Of a DNA stretch of 64,000 nt, positions 36,501-49,000 are shown one piece after another. Position 1 is the first letter of the stretch, and each line of letters opens with the position of its first letter. Position numbers and translations under genes: made by a program. The notes under the pieces were generated by a model. That model ran no database searches. It saw only the letters and a list, made by a program, of their open reading frames with translations, and had not been told where the DNA came from. This DNA comes from Cheilinus undulatus (lineage: Eukaryota; Chordata; Actinopteri; Labriformes; Labridae): the NCBI RefSeq assembly GCF_018320785.1, contig NC_054882.1:26974719-27038718 (forward strand), written 5' to 3'.

Positions 36501-38109
36501 CACCTCACAGTGGTAGTTGAACACCCAAACAATATTTCTGGCACAGTCCCAAGGCAATCTGATGGAAGATTTGAAAATAAAAGCCATCTGAAATATGCTA
36601 CAGTAACAAGTCAACTGCCTAACTTTAAAATGAAATACTAAGGAAGAAATTTGTCCAACTTTAAATTGAAATATTTAAGAAACCCCCGGTTTTCACACAC
36701 TCATTCCACCTCACAGTGGTAGTTGAACACCCAAACAATATTTCTGGCACAGTCCCAAGGCAATCTGATGGAAGATTTGAAAATAAAAGCCGTCTGAAAT
36801 ATGCTATAGTGACAAGTCAACTGCCTAACTTTACAATAAAATACTTTGAAAAAAAATGTCCAACTTTAAATTGAAATATTTAAGAAACCCCCTGTTTTCA
36901 CACACTCATTCCACCTCACAGTGGTAGTTGAAGACCCAAACAATATTTCTGGCACAGTCCCAAGGCAATCTGATGGAAGATTTGAAAATAAAAGCCGTCT
37001 GAAATATGCTATAGTGACAAGTCAACTGCCTAACTTTACAATAAAATACTTTGAAAAAAAATGTCCAACTTTAAGTTGAAATATTTAAGAAACCCCCTGT
37101 TTCCACACACTCATTCCACCTCACAGTGGTAGTTGAACACCCAAACAATATTTCTGGCACAGTCCCAAGGCAATCTGATGGAAGATTTGAAAATGAAGCC
37201 ATCTGAAATATGCTACAGTAACAAGTCAACTGCCTAACTTTATAATGAAATACTAAGGAAGACATTTGTCCAACTTTAAGTTGAAATATTTAAGAAACCC
37301 CCTGTTTCCACACACTCATTCCACCTCACAGTGGTAGTTGAAGACCCAAACAATATTTCTGGCACAGTCCCAAGGCAATCTGATGGAAGATTTGAAAATA
37401 AAAGCCGTCTGAAATATGCTATAGTGACAAGTCAACTGCCTAACTTTACAATAAAATACTTTGAAAAAAAATGTCCAACTTTAAATTGAAATATTTAAGA
37501 AACCCCCTGTTTTCACACACTCATTCCACCTCACAGTGGTAGTTGAAGACTCAAACAATATTTCTGGCACAGTCCCAAGGCAATCTGATGGAAGATTTGA
37601 AAATGAAGCCATCTGAAATATGCTACAGTAACAAGTCAACTGCCTAACTTTAAAATGAAATACTAAGGAAGAAATTTGTCCAACTTTAAATTGAAATATT
37701 TAAGAAACCCCCGGTTTTCACACACTCATTCCACCTCACAGTGGTAGTTGAAGACCCAAACAATATTTCTGGCACAGTCCCAAGGCAATCTGATGGAAGA
37801 TTTGAAAATAAAAGCCGTCTGAAATATGCTATAGTGACGAGTCAACTGCCTAACTTTACAATAAAATACTTTGAAAAAAAATGTCCAACTTTAAATTGAA
37901 ATATTTAAGAAACTCCCTGTTTTCACACACTCATTCCACCTCACAGTGGTAGTTGAAGACCCAAACAATATTTCTGGCACAGTCCCAAGGCAATCTGATG
38001 GAAGATTTGAAAATAAAAGTCGTCTGAAATATGCTACAGTAACAAGTCAACTGCCTAACTTTAAAATGAAATACTAAGGAATAAATTTGTCCAACTTTAA
38101 GTTGAAATA

Positions 38110-40976
38110 TTTAAGAAACCCCCTGTTTCCACACACTCATTCCACCTCACAGTGGTAGTTGAAGACCCAAACAATATTTCTGGCACAGTCCCAAGGCAAT
38201 CTGATAGAAGGTTTGAAAATAAAGCCGTCTGAAATATGCTACAGTAACAAGTCAACTGCCTAACTTTAAAATGAAATACTAAGGAAGACATTTGTCCAAC
38301 TTTAAATTGAAATATTTAAGAAATCCCCTGTTTCCACACACTCATTCCACCTGACAGTGGTAGTTGAAGACCCAAACAATATTTCTGGCACAGTCCCAAG
38401 GCAATCTGATGGAAGATTTGAAAATAAAAGCCGTCTGAAATATGCTATAGTAACAAGTCAACTGCCTAACTTTAAAATGAAATACTAAGGAATAAATTTG
38501 TCCAACTTTAAGTTGAAATATTTAAGAAACCCCCTGTTTCCACACACTCATTCCACCTCACAGTGGTAGTTGAAGACCCAAACAATATTTCTGGCACAGT
38601 CCCAAGGCAATCTGATGGAAGATTTGAAAATAAAAGCCGTCTGAAACATGCTACAGTAACAAGTGAACTGCCTAACTTTAAAATGAAATACTAAGGAAGA
38701 AAAATGCCCAACTTTAAATTGAAATATTTAAGAAACCCCCTGTTTCCACACACTCATTCCACCTCACAGTGGTAGTTGAAGACCCAAACAATATTTCTGG
38801 CACAGTCCCAAGGCAATCTGATGGAAGATTTGAAAATAAAAGCCGTCTGAAATATGCTACAGTAACAAGTCAACTGCCTAACTTTAAAATGAAATACTAA
38901 GGAAGAAATTTGTCCAACTTTAAATTGAAATATTTAAGAAATCCCCTGTTTCCACACACTCATTCCACCTCACAGTGGTAGTTGAAGACCCAAACAACAT
39001 TTCTGGCACTGTCCCAAGTCAATCTGATGGAAGATTTGAAAATAAAGCCATCTGAAATATTCTACAGTAACAAGTCAACTGCCTAACTTTAAAATGAAAT
39101 ACTTTGATAAAAATGCCCAACTTTAAATTGAAATATTTAAGAAACCCGCTGTTTCCACACACTCATTCCACCTCACAGTGGTAGTTGAAGACCCAAACAA
39201 TATTTCTGGCACAGTCCCAAGGCAATCTGATGGAAGATTTGAAAATAAAGCCATCTGAAATATGCTACAGTAACAAGTCAACTGCCTAACTTTAAAATGA
39301 AATACTTTGAAAAAAAATGCCCAACTTTAAATTGAAATATTTAAGAAACCCCCTGTTTCCACACACTCATTCCACCTCACAGTGGTAGTTGAAGACCCAA
39401 ACAATATTTCTGGCACAGTCCCAAGGCAATCTGATGGAAGATTTGAAAATAAAAGCCGTCTGAAATATGCTACAGTAACAAGCCAACTGCCTAACATTAA
39501 AATGAAATACTAAGGGAGATTTGCCTAACTTCAAATTGAAATATTTAAGAAATCCCCTGTTTCCACACACTCATTCCACCTCACAGTGGTAGTTGAAGAC
39601 CCAAACAATATTTCTGGCACAGTCCCAAGGCAATCTGATAGAAGGTTTGAAAATAAAGCCGTCTGAAATATGCTACAGTAACAAGTCAACTGCCTAACTT
39701 TAAAATGAAATACTAAGGAAGACATTTGTCCAACTTTAAATTGAAATATTTAAGAAATCCCCTGTTTCCACACACTCATTCCACCTGACAGTGGTAGTTG
39801 AAGACCCAAACAATATTTCTGGCACAGTCCCAAGGCAATCTGATGGAAGATTTGAAAATAAAAGCCGTCTGAAATATGCTATAGTAACAAGTCAACTGCC
39901 TAACTTTAAAATGAAATACTAAGGAATAAATTTGTCCAACTTTAAGTTGAAATATTTAAGAAACCCCCTGTTTCCACACACTCATTCCACCTCACAGTGG
40001 TAGTTGAAGACCCAAAGAATATTTGTGGCACAGTCCCAAGGCAATCTGATGTAAGATTTGAAAATCAAAGCCTTCTGAAATATGCTACAGTAACAAGTCA
40101 ACTGCCTAACTTTAAAATGAAAAAGTTGGGAAAAATTGCCACACTTTCAATGTAAATATTTAAGAAATCCCCTGTTTCCACACACTCATTCCACCTCACA
40201 GTGGAAGTTGAAGACCCAAAGAATATGTCTGGCACAGTCCCAAGGCAATCTGATGGGAGATTTGAAAATCAAAGCCTTCTGAAATATGCTACAGTAACAA
40301 GTCAACTGCCTAACTTTAAAATGAAATACTAAGGAAGAAATTTTGCCAAGTTTCAATTGAAATACTTAAGAAACCCCCTGTTTCCACACACTCATTCCAC
40401 CTCACAGTGGTAGTTGAAGACCCAAACAACATTTCTGGCACTGTCCCAAGTCAATCTGATGGAAGATTTGAAAATAAAGCCATCTGAAATATTCTACAGT
40501 AACAAGTCAACTGCCTAACTTTAAAATGAAATACTTTGATAAAAATGCCCAACTTTAAATTGAAATATTTAAGAAACCCCCTGTTTCCACACACTCATTC
40601 CACCTCACAGTGGTAGTTGAAGACCCAAACAATATTTCTGGCACAGTCCCAAGGCAATCTGATGGAAGATTTGAAAATAAAGCCATCTGAAATATGCTAC
40701 AGTAACAAGTCAACTGCCTAACTTTAAAATGAAATACTTTGAAAAAAAATGCCCAACTTTAAATTGAAATATTTAAGAAACCCCCTGTTTCCACACACTC
40801 ATTCCACCTCACAGTGGTAGTTGAAGACCCAAACAATATTTCTGGCACAGTCCCAAGGCAATCTGATGGGAGATTTGAAAATCAAAGCCTTCTGAAATAT
40901 GCTACAGTAACAAGTCAACTGCCTAACTTTAAAATGAAATACTAAGGAAGAAATTTGGCTAAGTTTCAATGTAAAT
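38110..40976. repeat. Higher-order repeat: 7-mer of about 1432 bp, two copies
   Basis: Rare variants recur 1432-1434 bp apart: CTGATAGAAGGTTTG at 38201 and 39634; CAAACAACATTTCTGG at 38991 and 40423; ACTTTGATAAAAATGCCC at 39101 and 40533; CCACCTGACAGTGG likewise. The middle monomers of copy 2 (about 40005-40370) belong to a diverged subtype (AAAATCAAAGCCTTCTG, TTTCAATTGAAATAC / TTTCAATGTAAATATT) not present in copy 1, suggesting replacement by conversion or exchange. Confidence 0.7.
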
Positions 40977-41526
40977 ATTTAAGAAACCCCCTGTTTCCAC
41001 ACACTCATTCCACCTCACAGTGGTAGTTGAAGACCCAAACAATATTTCTGGCACAGTCCCAAGGCAATCTGATGGAAGATGTGAAAATAAAAGCCATCTC
41101 AAATATGCTACAGAAACAACTACCTAACTTTAAAATGCAATACTAAGGAAGAAATTTGTCCAACTTTACATTGAAATATTTAAGAAACCCCCTGTTTCCA
41201 CACACTCATTCCACCTCACAGTGGTAGTTGAAGACCCAAACAATATTTCTGGCACAGTCCCAAGGCAATCTGATGGAAGATTTGAAAATAAAAGCCGTCT
41301 GAAATATGCTACAGTAACAAGTCAACTGCCTAACTTTAAAATGAAATACTTTGAAAAAAAATGCCCAACTTTAAATTGAAATATTTAAGAAACCCCCTGT
41401 TTCCACACACTCATTCCATCTCACAGTGGTAGTTGAAGACCCAAACAATATTTCTGGCACAGTCCCAATGCAATCTGATGGAAGATTTGAAAATAAAGCC
41501 ATCTGAAATATGCTACAGTAACAAGT

Positions 41527-42504
41527 GTCACGAGGTTCAGGAAAAAAACTCAACAGGGAGGACCCAAATGCAGATAAAAAGGATTTAATGAAACAAAATA
41601 ACTTACTTGAACAAAAACACTGGAATCAAAATCAACTAAACAAAATCCAAAAGAAGCACGAGGAAGCACGAGGAAGCACGAGGAGTAACAAGCACGGGGA
41701 AGACATATGCAATAAACCGACACAGACACAGGGAGACACAGAGCTTATATACACAGGGAGTGATTAACAATGGCAGACAGGTGTGGACAATCAGACACAG
41801 GTGAAACTGGTGAAGGATAATCAAAGTGGAGGGAAACTCAGGCAGGAAGCAAAACTGGAATCACACACACAAGGGAAGGCAACTACAAAATAAAACAGGA
41901 AACATGGAACCTAACACAAGAAGCACACGAGGACTGAAACCCAGACACAAGAAGCTAAACTACAGAAACATTGAAAACACAGGAAGATACAAAGAACCAA
42001 GGAGGGAAACTCAAACACAGGGAGAAAAACTGAACATGAAACACAGGGAGTAAATCTAAACATGGAATAACTAAACAAGAAGCATAGGGAATAAACTACA
42101 CAAGAAACACAGGGAGTAAAACTAAACATGAGACACAGGGAATGTAAAACTAACAAGAAGAAGGGAATTACTAAACATGAAACACGAGGAGTAAAACTAG
42201 ACATGAAACAAGGAATACCTAGACATAAAATACAAGGAGTAACTAAACATAAAACACAGGGAATAACCTAAACATGAAGCACAGAGAATAACTAGACATG
42301 AAATACAAGGAGTGATAAAACGTAAAACACAAGAAGTAACTAAATACTAGAAACAGGAAAATACTACACAAGAAACACGAGGGCTAAAGAAAACTCCTAA
42401 TAAACTCCAGACCTAATACAAGATCAAACTAGAAATCACAGAATTCACATGGGATAACCATAGGAAAACTCAGAAACATAATGAATCAAAACCTGGATCA
42501 TGAC
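41527..42504. mobile_element. 978-bp non-autonomous DNA element inside a satellite monomer
   Basis: Interrupts a family A monomer between GCTACAGTAACAAG and TCAACTGCC. The 7 bases AACAAGT are duplicated at 41520-41526 and 42505-42511. The termini GTCACGAGGTTCAGG and, inverted, GTCATGATCCAGG are imperfect inverted repeats. The interior is strongly strand-biased (very few T on the plus strand) and made of degenerate 20-35 bp units around ACACAGGGAGTAAAACTAAA and CATGAAA. It has no transposase. Frames in it (41525-41767, 41826-42053, 41911-42204) are by-products of the base skew. Confidence 0.8.
41640..41690 (+). repeat. AGCACGAGGA short tandem repeat
   Basis: Three to four copies of an AGCACGAGGA unit inside the non-autonomous element. 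Confidence 0.7.
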
Positions 42505-43010
42505 AACAAGTCAACTGCCTAACTTTAAAATGAAATACTAAGGAAGAAATTTGTCCAACTTTAAGTTGAAATATTTAAGAAACCCCCTGTTTTCACACAC
42601 TCATTCCACCTCACAGTGGTAGTTGAAGACCCAAAGAATATTTCTGGCACTGTCCCAAGCCAATCTGACGGAAGATTTGAAAATAAAAGCCGTCTGAAAT
42701 ATGCTACAGTAACAACTCAACTGCCTGACTTGACAATGAAATACAAAGGAAAAGAATGCCCAACTTTACATTGAAATATTTAAGAAACCCCCTGTTTTCA
42801 CACACTCATTCCACCTCACAGTGGTAGTTGAAGACCCAAAGAATATTTCTGGCACTGTCCCAAGCCAATCTGACGGAAGATTTGAAAATAAAAGCCATCT
42901 GAAATATGCTACAGTAACAACTAAACTGCCTAACTTGACAATGAAATACTAAGGAAAAAATGCCCAACTTTACATTAAAATGTTTCAGAAAACGCCAGTT
43001 TCCAAACACT
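42505..43010. repeat. A-to-B satellite transition with hybrid monomers
   Basis: Completes the interrupted A monomer, then shows two to three hybrids. They keep A-type GATTTGAAAATAAAAGCC and CCCCCTGTTTTCACACAC but gain B-type CTGTCCCAAGCCAATCTG, CTTGACAATGAAATAC and TTTACATTGAAATA. Full B monomers follow from about 43010. Confidence 0.8.
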
Positions 43011-46000
43011 CATTCCACCTCACAGTGGTAGTTGAAGACCCAAACAATATTTCTGGCACTGTCCCAAGCCAATCTGATGGAATTTGTCAAAGAAAAAGCC
43101 TTCTCAAATATGCTACAGTAACAACTACACTGCCTAACTTGACAATGAAATACTAAGGAAAAAATGCCCAACTTTACATTGAAATATTTCAGAAAACGCC
43201 AGTTTCCAAACACTCATTCCACCTCACAGTGGTAGTTGAAGACCCAAACAATATTTCTGGCACAGTCTCAAGGCAATCTGATGGAATTTGTCAAGGTAAA
43301 AGCCTTCTCAAAAATGCTACAGTAACAACTCAACTGCCTAACTTGACAATGAAATACTAAGGAAAAAAATATCCCAACTTTACATTGAAATATTTCAGAA
43401 ACTGCCAGTTTCCAAACACTCATTCCACCTCACAGTGGTAGTTGAAGACCCAAAGAATATTTCTGGCACTGTCCCAAGCCAATCTGATGGAAGATTTGAA
43501 AATAAAAGCCGTCTGAAATATGCTATAGTAACAAGTCAACTGCCTAACTTGACAATGAAATACTAAGGAAAAAATGCCCAAATTTACATTGAAATATTTC
43601 AGAAACCGCCAGTTTCCAAACACTCATTCCACCTCACAGTGGTAGTTGAAGACCCAAACAATATTTCTGGCACTGTCCCAAGCCAATCTGATGGAATTTG
43701 TCAAGGTAAAAGCCTTCTCAAAAATGCTACAGTAACAACTCAACTGCCTAACTTGACAATGAAATACTAAGGAAAAAAATATCCCAACTTTACATTGAAA
43801 TATTTCAGAAACTGCCAGTTTCCAAACACTCATTCCACCTCACAGTGGTAGTTGAAGACCCAAATAATAATTCTGGCACTGTCCCAAGCCAATCTGATGG
43901 AATTTGTCAAAGAAAAAGCCTTCTCAAATATGCTACAGTAACAACTCAACTGCCTAACTTGACAATGAAATACTAAGGAAAAAATAGCACACTTTTACAT
44001 TGAAATGTTTAAGAAACCGCCAGTTTCCAAACACTCATTCCACCTCACAGTGGTAGTTGAAGACCCAAATAATATTTCTGGCACTGTCCCACGCCAATCT
44101 GATGGAATTTGTCAAAGAAAAAGCCTTCTCAAATATGCTACAGTAACAACTAAACTGCCTGACTTGACAATGAAATACTAAGAAAAAAAAAAGCCCAACT
44201 TTACATTTAAATGTTTAAGAAACCGCCAGTTTCCAAACACTCATTCCACCTCACAGTGGTAGTTGAAGACCCAAAGAATATTTCTGGCACTGTCCCAAGC
44301 CAATCTGATGGAACTTTTCAAAGTAAAAGCCTTCTCAAATATGCTACAGTAACAACTCAACTGCCTAACTTGACAATGAAATACTAAGGAAAAAATGCCC
44401 AAATTTACATTGAAATATTTCAGAAACCGCCAGTTTCCAAACACTCATTCCACCTCACAGTGGTAGTTGAAGACCCAAACAATATTTCTGGCACTGTCCC
44501 AAGGTAATCTGATGGAATCTGTCAAAGAAAAAGCCTTCTCAAATATGCTACAGTAACAACTAAACTGCCTGACTTGACAATGAAATACTAAGAAAAAAAA
44601 AAGCCCAACTTTACATTGAAATATTTCAGAAACCGCCAGTTTCCAAACACTCATTCCACCTCACGGTGGTAGTTGAAGACCCAAATAATAATTCTGGCAC
44701 TGTCCCAAGCCAATCTGATGGAATTTGTCAAAGAAAAAGCCTTCTCAAATATGCTACAGTAACAACTCAACTGCCTAACTTGACAATGAAATACTAAGGA
44801 AAAAATAGCACAACTTTACATTGAAATATTTCAGAAACCGCCAGTTTCCAAACACTCATTCCACCTCACAGTGGTAGTTGAAGACCCAAAGAATATTTCT
44901 GGCACTGTCCCAAGCCAATCTGATGGAACTTTTCAAAGTAAAAGCCTTCTCAAATATGCTACAGTAACAACTCAACTGCCTAACTTGACAATGAAATACT
45001 AAGGAAAAAATGCCCAAATTTACATTGAAATATTTCAGAAACCGCCAGTTTCCAAACACTCATTCCACCTCACAGTGGTAGTTGAAGACCCAAAGAATAT
45101 TTCTGGCACTGTCCCAAGCCAATCTGATGGAACTTTTCAAAGTAAAAGCCTTCTCAAATATGCTACAGTAACAACTCAACTGCCTAACTTGACAATGAAA
45201 TACTAAGGAAAAAATGCCCAAATTTACATTGAAATATTTCAGAAACCGCCAGTTTCCAAACACTCATTCCACCTCACAGTGGTAGTTGAAGACCCAAAAT
45301 ATATTTCTGGCACTGTCCCAAGCCAATCTGATGGAATTTGTCAAAGAAAAAGCCTTCTCAAATATGCTACAGTAACAACTCAACTGCCTAACTTGACAAT
45401 GAAATACTAAGGAAAAAATGCCCAACTTTACATTGAAATATTTCAGAAACCGCCAGTTTCCAAACACTCATTCCACCTCACAGTGGTAGTTGAAGACCCA
45501 AAGAATATTTCTGGCACTGTCCCAAGCCAATCTGATGCAATTTGTCAAGGTAAAAGCCTTCTCAAAAATGCTACAGTAACAACTCAACTGCCTAACTTGA
45601 CAATGAAATACTAAGGAAAAAATGCCCAACTTTACATAGAAATATTTCAGAAACCGCCAGTTTCCAAACACTCATTCCACCTCACAGTGGTAGTTGAAGA
45701 CCCAAACAATATTTCTGGCACTGTCCCAAGGTAATCTGATGGAATTTGTCAAAGAAAAAGCCTTCTCAAATATGCTACAGTAACAACTCAACTGCCTAAC
45801 TTGACAATGAAATACTAAGAAAAAAATGCCCAACTTACATTGAAATATTTCAGAAACCACCAGTTTCCACACACTCATTCCACCTCACAGTGGTAGTTGA
45901 AGACCCAAAGAATATTTCTGGCACTGTCCCAAGCCAATCTGATGGAATTTGTCAAGGAAAAAGCCTTCTCAAAAATGCTACAGTAACAACTCAACTGCCT

Positions 46001-49000
46001 AACTTGACAATGAAATACTAAGGAAAAAATGCCCAAATTTACATAGAAATATTTAAGAAACCGCCAGTTTCCAAACACTCATTCCACCTCACAGTGGTAG
46101 TTGAAGACCCAAACAATATTTCTGGCACTGTCCCAAGCCAATCTGATGGAATTTGTCAAAGAAAAAGCCTTCTCAAATATGCTACAGTAACAACTCAACT
46201 GCCTAACTTGACAATGAAATACTAAGGAAAAAATGCCCAACTTTACATTGAAATATTTCAGAAACCGCCAGTTTCCAAACACTCATTCCACCTCACAGTG
46301 GTAGTTGAAGACCCAAAGAATATTTCTGGCACTGTCCCAAGCCAATCTGATGCAATTTGTCAAGGTAAAAGCCTTCTCAAAAATGCTACAGTAACAACTC
46401 AACTGCCTAACTTGACAATGAAATACTAAGGAAAAAATGCCCAAATTTACATTGAAATATTTCAGAAACCGCCAGTTTCCAAACACTCATTCCACCTCAC
46501 AGTGGTAGTTGAAGACCCAAAGAATATTTCTGGCACTGTCCCAAGCCAATCTGATGCAATTTGTCAAGGTAAAAGCCTTCTCAAAAATGCTACAGTAACA
46601 ACTCAACTGCCTAACTTGACAATGAAATACTAAGGAAAAAATATCCCAAATTCACATTGAAATATTTCAGAAACCGCCAGTTTCCAAACACTCATTCCAC
46701 CTCACAGTGGTAGTTGAAGACCCAAACAATATTTCTGGCACTGTCCCAAGCCAATCTGATGGAATTTGTCAAAGTAAAAGCCTTCTCAAATATGCTACAG
46801 TAACAACTCAACTGCCTAACTTGACAATGAAATACTAAGGAAAAAATGCCCAACTTTACATAGAAATATTTCAGAAACCGCCAGTTTCCAAACACTCATT
46901 CCACCTCACAGTGGTAGTTGAAGACCCAAACAATATTTCTGGCACTGTCCCAAGCCAATCTGATGGAATTTGTCAAAGAAAAAGCCTTCTCAAATATGCT
47001 ACAGTAACAACTACACTGCCTAACTTGACAATGAAATACTAAGGAAAAAATGCCCAACTTTACATAGAAATATTTCAGAAACCGCCAGTTTCCAAACACT
47101 CATTCCACCTCACAGTGGTAGTTGAAGACCCAAAGAATATTTCTGGCACTGTCCCAAGCCAATCTGATGGAATTTGTCAAAGAAAAAGCCTTCTCAAATA
47201 TGCTACAGTAACAACTCAACTGCCTAACTTGACAATGAAATACTAAGGAAAAAATGCCCAACTCTACATAGAAATATTTCAGAAACCGCCAGTTTCCAAA
47301 CACTCATTCCACCTCACAGTGGTAGTTGAAGACCCAAAGAATATTTCTGGCACTGTCCCAAGCCAATCTGATGGAATTTGTCAAAGAAAAAGCCTTCTCA
47401 AATATGCTACAGTAACAACTCAACTGCCTAACTTGACAATGAAATACTAAATAAAAAATGCCCAACTTACACTGAAATATTTTAGTAACCGCCAGTTTCC
47501 AAACACTCAGTCCACCTCACAGTGGTAGTTGAAGACCCAAAGAATATTTCTGGCACTGTCCCAAGCCAATCTGATGCAATTTGTCAAGGTAAAAGCCTTC
47601 TCAAAAATGCTACAGTAACAACTCAACTGCCTAACTTGACAATGAAATACTAAGGAAAAAATGCCCAACTTTACATAGAAATATTTCAGAAACCGCCAGT
47701 TTCCAAACACTCATTCCACCTCACAGTGGTAGTTGAAGACCCAAACAATATTTCTGGCACTGTCCCAAGCCAATCTGATGGAATTTGTCAAAGAAAAAGC
47801 CTTCTCAAATATGCTACAGTAACAACTAAACTGCCTAACTTGACAATGAAATACTAAGGAAAAAATGCCCAACTCTACATAGAAATATTTCAGAAACCGC
47901 CAGTTTCCAAACACTCATTCCACCTCACAGTGGTAGTTGAAGACCCAAAGAATATTTCTGGCACTGTCCCAAGCCAATCTGATGGAATTTGTCAAAGAAA
48001 AAGCCTTCTCAAATATGCTACAGTAACAACTCAACTGCCTAACTTGACAATGAAATACTAAGGAAAAAATGCCCAACTCTACATAGAAATATTTCAGAAA
48101 CCGCCAGTTTCCAAACACTCATTCCACCTCACAGTGGTAGTTGAAGACCCAAATAATAATTCTGGCACTGTCCCAAGGCAATCTGATGGAATTTGTCAAA
48201 GAAAAAGCCTTCTCAAATATGCTACAGTAACAACTCAACTGCCTAACTTGACAATGAAATACTAAGAAAAAAATGCCCAACTTACATTGAAATATTTCAG
48301 AAACCGCCAGTTTCCACACACTCATTCCACCTCACAGTGGTAGTTGAAGACCCAAAGAATATTTCTGGCACTGTCCCAAGCCAATCTGATGGAATTTGTC
48401 AAGGTAAAAGCCTTCTCAAAAATGCTACAGTAACAACTCAACTGCCTAACTTGACAATGAAATACTAAGGAAAAAATGCCCAAATTTACATAGAAATATT
48501 TCAGAAACCGCCAGTTTCCAAACACTCATTCCACCTCACAGTGGTAGTTGAAGACCCAAATAATATTTCTGGCACCATCCCAAGCCAATCTGATGGAATT
48601 TGTCAAAGAAAAAGCCTTCTCAAATATGCTACAGTAACAACTAAACTGCCTGACTTGACAATGAAATACTAAGAAAAAAAAATGCCCAACTTTACATTGA
48701 AATATTTCAGAAACCGCCAGTTTCCAAACACTCATTCCACCTCACAGTGGTAGTTGAAGACCCAAACAATATTTCTGGCACTGTCCCAAGCCAATCTGAT
48801 GGAACTTTTCAAAGTAAAAGCCTTCTCAAATATGCTACAGTAACAACTCAACTGCCTAACTTGACAATGAAATACTAAGGAAAAAATGCCCAAATTTACA
48901 TTGAAATATTTCAGAAACCGCCAGTTTCCAAACACTCATTCCACCTCACAGTGGTAGTTGAAGACCCAAAGAATATTTCTGGCACTGTCCCAAGCCAATC

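Larger units (their letters stand above)
31555..41526 (-). repeat. Satellite family A, left arm (about 49 monomers)
   Basis: Head-to-tail monomers of about 203-206 bp. Family A diagnostic bases: TTTAAGAAACCCCCTGTTTC, CAGTCCCAAGGCAATCTG (or CTGTCCC), GATTTGAAAATAAAAGCC, CCTAACTTTAAAATG and TTTAAATTGAAATA. A variable spacer after AAATGAAATAC comes in several recurrent types (TTTGAAAAAAAATGCCC; TAAGGGAGATTTGCC; TAAGGAAGAAATTTGTCC; TCTGGGAAAAAATGCCC). The array starts immediately inside the split SANT exon. The strand is arbitrary. Confidence 0.95.

Noticed and set aside
31784..41553. Family A minus-strand frames (MCGNRGFLKYF..., MSSLVFHFKV...)
   Set aside because: Same explanation; the frames shift whenever the variable spacer changes length, which a coding repeat would not tolerate.
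41525..42204. Frames in the 978-bp element (GSGKKLNREDPN..., MEGNSGRKQNW...)
   Set aside because: Low-complexity lysine/asparagine-rich translations produced by the purine-rich strand bias; no conserved domain and frames exist on both strands.
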